From JAKPKF01 sp964536135 (GTDB taxonomy: Bacteria; Patescibacteriota; Dojkabacteria; SC72), in the NCBI GenBank assembly GCA_964536135.1, contig CAZHVM010000004.1, positions 1 through 53,836 on the forward strand: 53,836 bases of DNA. Direction: 5' to 3'. The translations under genes were made by a program, and so were the position numbers. Within the stretch, counting starts at the first letter, position 1; the number at the start of each line of letters is the position of its first letter. The notes under the pieces are model-generated. The model ran no database searches. It saw only the letters and a program-made list of their open reading frames with translations, and was not told the origin of the DNA. Shown here in pieces: positions 52,198-53,836 of this stretch.

Positions 52198-52203
52198 TTA
52201 ACC

Positions 52204-53382
52204 ATGGCAATGACATCAGAATTTGTTGCTGCAATAAATCAAATCTCTGCTGAAAGAGGTATTGAAAAAGAAGACATATTTAAAGCTCTAGAGTCAGCTA
52301 TTCTTGTTGCATACAAAAAAGAAAAATACTTCGACCTTTCACTCTCTGAAGAAGAGAAGGAAGAGCTTGGAGATAATCTCTCTGTAGAATTAGATAGAGA
52401 GACTGGAGAGTTCAAGCTCATAGCTACAAAAGAAGTTGTACAAAAAATAAAAGATGATAATAAAGAAATTTCTGTATCTGAAGCAGAAATGATTTCTCCA
52501 AGTGTTGAAGTAGGAGATTCTGTACAGATAGAGATGCCTTCTGAAGATCTCGGTAGAATTGCTGCTCAAACAGCAAAACAGGTCATACTTCAGAAGATAA
52601 GAGAGTCTGAGAAGGATGCAGTTCTTGGAGAATTTAGTGATAAGGTTGGCGAAATATTTACAGCGCTAATGCAAAGGATGCAAAATGGACAGGTTATATT
52701 TGAAATTGGAAAAGCAACTGCAATTATGCCCCAAGAAGAGCAAATTTCTAATGAATTTTACAGATTAGGAGATAGATATAAAGTGCTTTTGAAAAGTATA
52801 GACGATGCAGACATGATTGTGTCTAGGGCAGACCCAGCTTTCTTAGTCGAGCTTTTCAAATTAGAAGTTCCAGAGATAGAGTCTGGTGTCGTAGAAATAA
52901 AGGCAGTAGCAAGAGAGGCAGGTTCTAGAAGTAAGATAGCAGTAGTCTCTCATCAGGAAGGTGTAGATCCAATTGGCTCATGTGTAGGTCAAAGAGGTAT
53001 TCGTATCGCTAATGTTATGAATGAAATTGGAGAGGAAAAAATAGATATCATCGAGTGGGATGAGGACCCTGACAGATTTGTAGCTAATGCACTAAGCCCA
53101 GCAAAAATTGAGAGTGTAAAGATTAAGGAAGATACGGCAACAGTAAAAGTAGATGATGAGCAGTTGTCTTTGGCTATCGGTAGAGAGGGACAGAATGTAA
53201 GATTGGCATGGAAATTAACAGGTATAAAAATTGACATTGTTGGTTCTTCAGGTAAAACACCAGAGAAGAAAGAGAAAGTAGAAGAAACAGAGGAAGTTAA
53301 AGAAGAAGTGAAAGAGGAAGATGTAGAGAAGAAAGTAAAAAAAACAAAGAAGAGAAAAAAAGAAGAAAAATCAGAAGAATAA
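52204..53382 (+). CDS. nusA: Transcription termination/antitermination protein NusA
   Basis: 392 residues: N-terminal polymerase-binding domain (about 1-115), S1 domain (about 118-180), KH1 and KH2 (about 185-335; IGSCVGQRGIRIANVMNEIG, SLAIGREGQNVRLAWKLTG), then a 50-residue Lys/Glu repeat tail. No AR repeats. It precedes infB by 18 bases, the usual nusA-infB order. Confidence 0.96.
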   Translation: MAMTSEFVAAINQISAERGIEKEDIFKALESAILVAYKKEKYFDLSLSEEEKEELGDNLSVELDRETGEFKLIATKEVVQKIKDDNKEISVSEAEMISPSVEVGDSVQIEMPSEDLGRIAAQTAKQVILQKIRESEKDAVLGEFSDKVGEIFTALMQRMQNGQVIFEIGKATAIMPQEEQISNEFYRLGDRYKVLLKSIDDADMIVSRADPAFLVELFKLEVPEIESGVVEIKAVAREAGSRSKIAVVSHQEGVDPIGSCVGQRGIRIANVMNEIGEEKIDIIEWDEDPDRFVANALSPAKIESVKIKEDTATVKVDDEQLSLAIGREGQNVRLAWKLTGIKIDIVGSSGKTPEKKEKVEETEEVKEEVKEEDVEKKVKKTKKRKKEEKSEE

Positions 53383-53400
53383 TATTATGGGAAGGTTTAT

Positions 53401-53836
53401 ATGTCTAAGAAAGTTACAAATAAAATTGAAGAGTGTGAGAGAGTACCAATTGTAACAATCCTTGGGCATGTAGATCATGGAAAAACTTCAATACTAGACA
53501 AGATAAGAGAAACAGATGTTCAAGCATGTGAAGTTGGTGGAATTACACAGAAGGTTTCCCTTTTTACAATAAAAGTAAAAGATGGTAAGCAGATAACATT
53601 TGTAGATACTCCAGGGCATGAAGCTTTTGATTTGATGAGATCCCGAGGAGGAAGTATTGCAGATATTGTCCTTTTGGTAGTAGCTGCAGATGATGGTGTT
53701 AAACCTCAAACAAAAGAATCTATTGATATTATCAACAGATCTTCTGCTAAACCAATCGTTGTCATAAATAAATGTGATCTTCCTAATATAGATTTGCCAA
53801 AAGTAAAAAGAGATATTGTAAGCAATGGCCTTCAAA
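53401..53836 (+). CDS. infB: Translation initiation factor IF-2 (3' end outside window)
   Basis: The first 145 residues of IF2. The G domain starts almost at once (G1 GHVDHGKT near residue 22), with GGITQKVS, DTPGHEAF and NKCD. The long N-terminal region and IF2N domains of most bacterial IF2s are absent. The start ATG at 53401 is the first in this frame after the nusA stop; GGAAGG 7 bases before it is one of the rare Shine-Dalgarno-like sequences here. Confidence 0.95.
   Translation, partial: MSKKVTNKIEECERVPIVTILGHVDHGKTSILDKIRETDVQACEVGGITQKVSLFTIKVKDGKQITFVDTPGHEAFDLMRSRGGSIADIVLLVVAADDGVKPQTKESIDIINRSSAKPIVVINKCDLPNIDLPKVKRDIVSNGLQ

Noticed and set aside
1..53836. tRNA or rRNA genes, CRISPR arrays, insertion sequences
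   Set aside because: All gaps are shorter than about 125 bases and are accounted for by promoters or terminators; no cloverleaf, spaced identical repeats or transposase was seen.

Overview
The window is about 54 kb of AT-rich bacterial chromosome with very short intergenic gaps. No gap exceeds about 125 bases, and the stop codons of several genes interlock with their neighbours. The gene complement fits a Patescibacteria/CPR-type organism. Core genes are present in reduced form: an AlaRS without its C-terminal domain, an IF2 whose G domain starts about 15 residues in, and a short HrcA. Other pointers are a PrgI/TraC/VirB4 module without relaxase or coupling protein, an O-antigen-ligase-like/TPR protein and many anchored surface proteins. 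No rRNA gene is present, so the lineage within CPR (Dojkabacteria/Microgenomates-like is my guess) is not settled. The standard genetic code fits: TAA, TAG and TGA all end recognisable proteins.

Layout. 1-4.9 kb: rpoC (5' end cut by the window edge), rpsL, rpsG, then a terminator; no fusA or tuf follows. 4.9-7.2 kb, minus strand: a GT2 glycosyltransferase, an HExxH protein and ribosomal protein L25. 7.2-10.5 kb: hrcA-grpE-dnaK. 10.5-16.0 kb: a polytopic membrane/TPR protein, comF (minus), murJ and a small membrane protein. 16.0-18.0 kb: groES-groEL. 18.1-21.4 kb: two more HExxH proteins and an ABC exporter. 21.4-26.9 kb: folD-glyA-thyX-dcd-sufS, a one-carbon/thymidylate module. 26.9-29.4 kb: a surface protein and a Lon-like ATPase without a protease domain. 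29.4-33.4 kb, minus strand: a PrgI/TraC/VirB4 type IV secretion-like module. 33.5-38.5 kb: a nucleotidyltransferase, recF, lepA, two membrane proteins and rpsT. 38.6-41.2 kb: three anchored surface proteins. 41.2-46.8 kb, minus strand: alaS-ruvX-mltG-LCP-holA. 46.8-50.9 kb, minus strand: an Ig-like surface protein, an orphan solute-binding protein and a sortase. 51.0-53.8 kb: dnaJ, nusA and the start of infB.

Regulation. Two genome-scale patterns stand out. First, hrcA, groES and dnaJ, scattered over 44 kb, are each preceded by an inverted repeat of exact CIRCE geometry (YTAGCA-N15-TGCTAA) in which the inner CTC/GAG of classical CIRCE is lost. This predicts one HrcA heat-shock regulon covering hrcA-grpE-dnaK, groES-groEL and dnaJ. 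Second, many transcription units have a TATAAT-like hexamer only 5-8 bases before the start codon and almost no gene has a Shine-Dalgarno sequence, which points to leaderless mRNAs as a normal mode of expression.

The most unusual proteins are a fused double ThyX whose two halves have lost complementary parts of the active-site motif, a protease-less Lon, a PrgI protein with an added extracellular-type beta-sandwich domain, and a surface protein with an internal IPQTG sorting-like motif encoded on the same stretch as a sortase.
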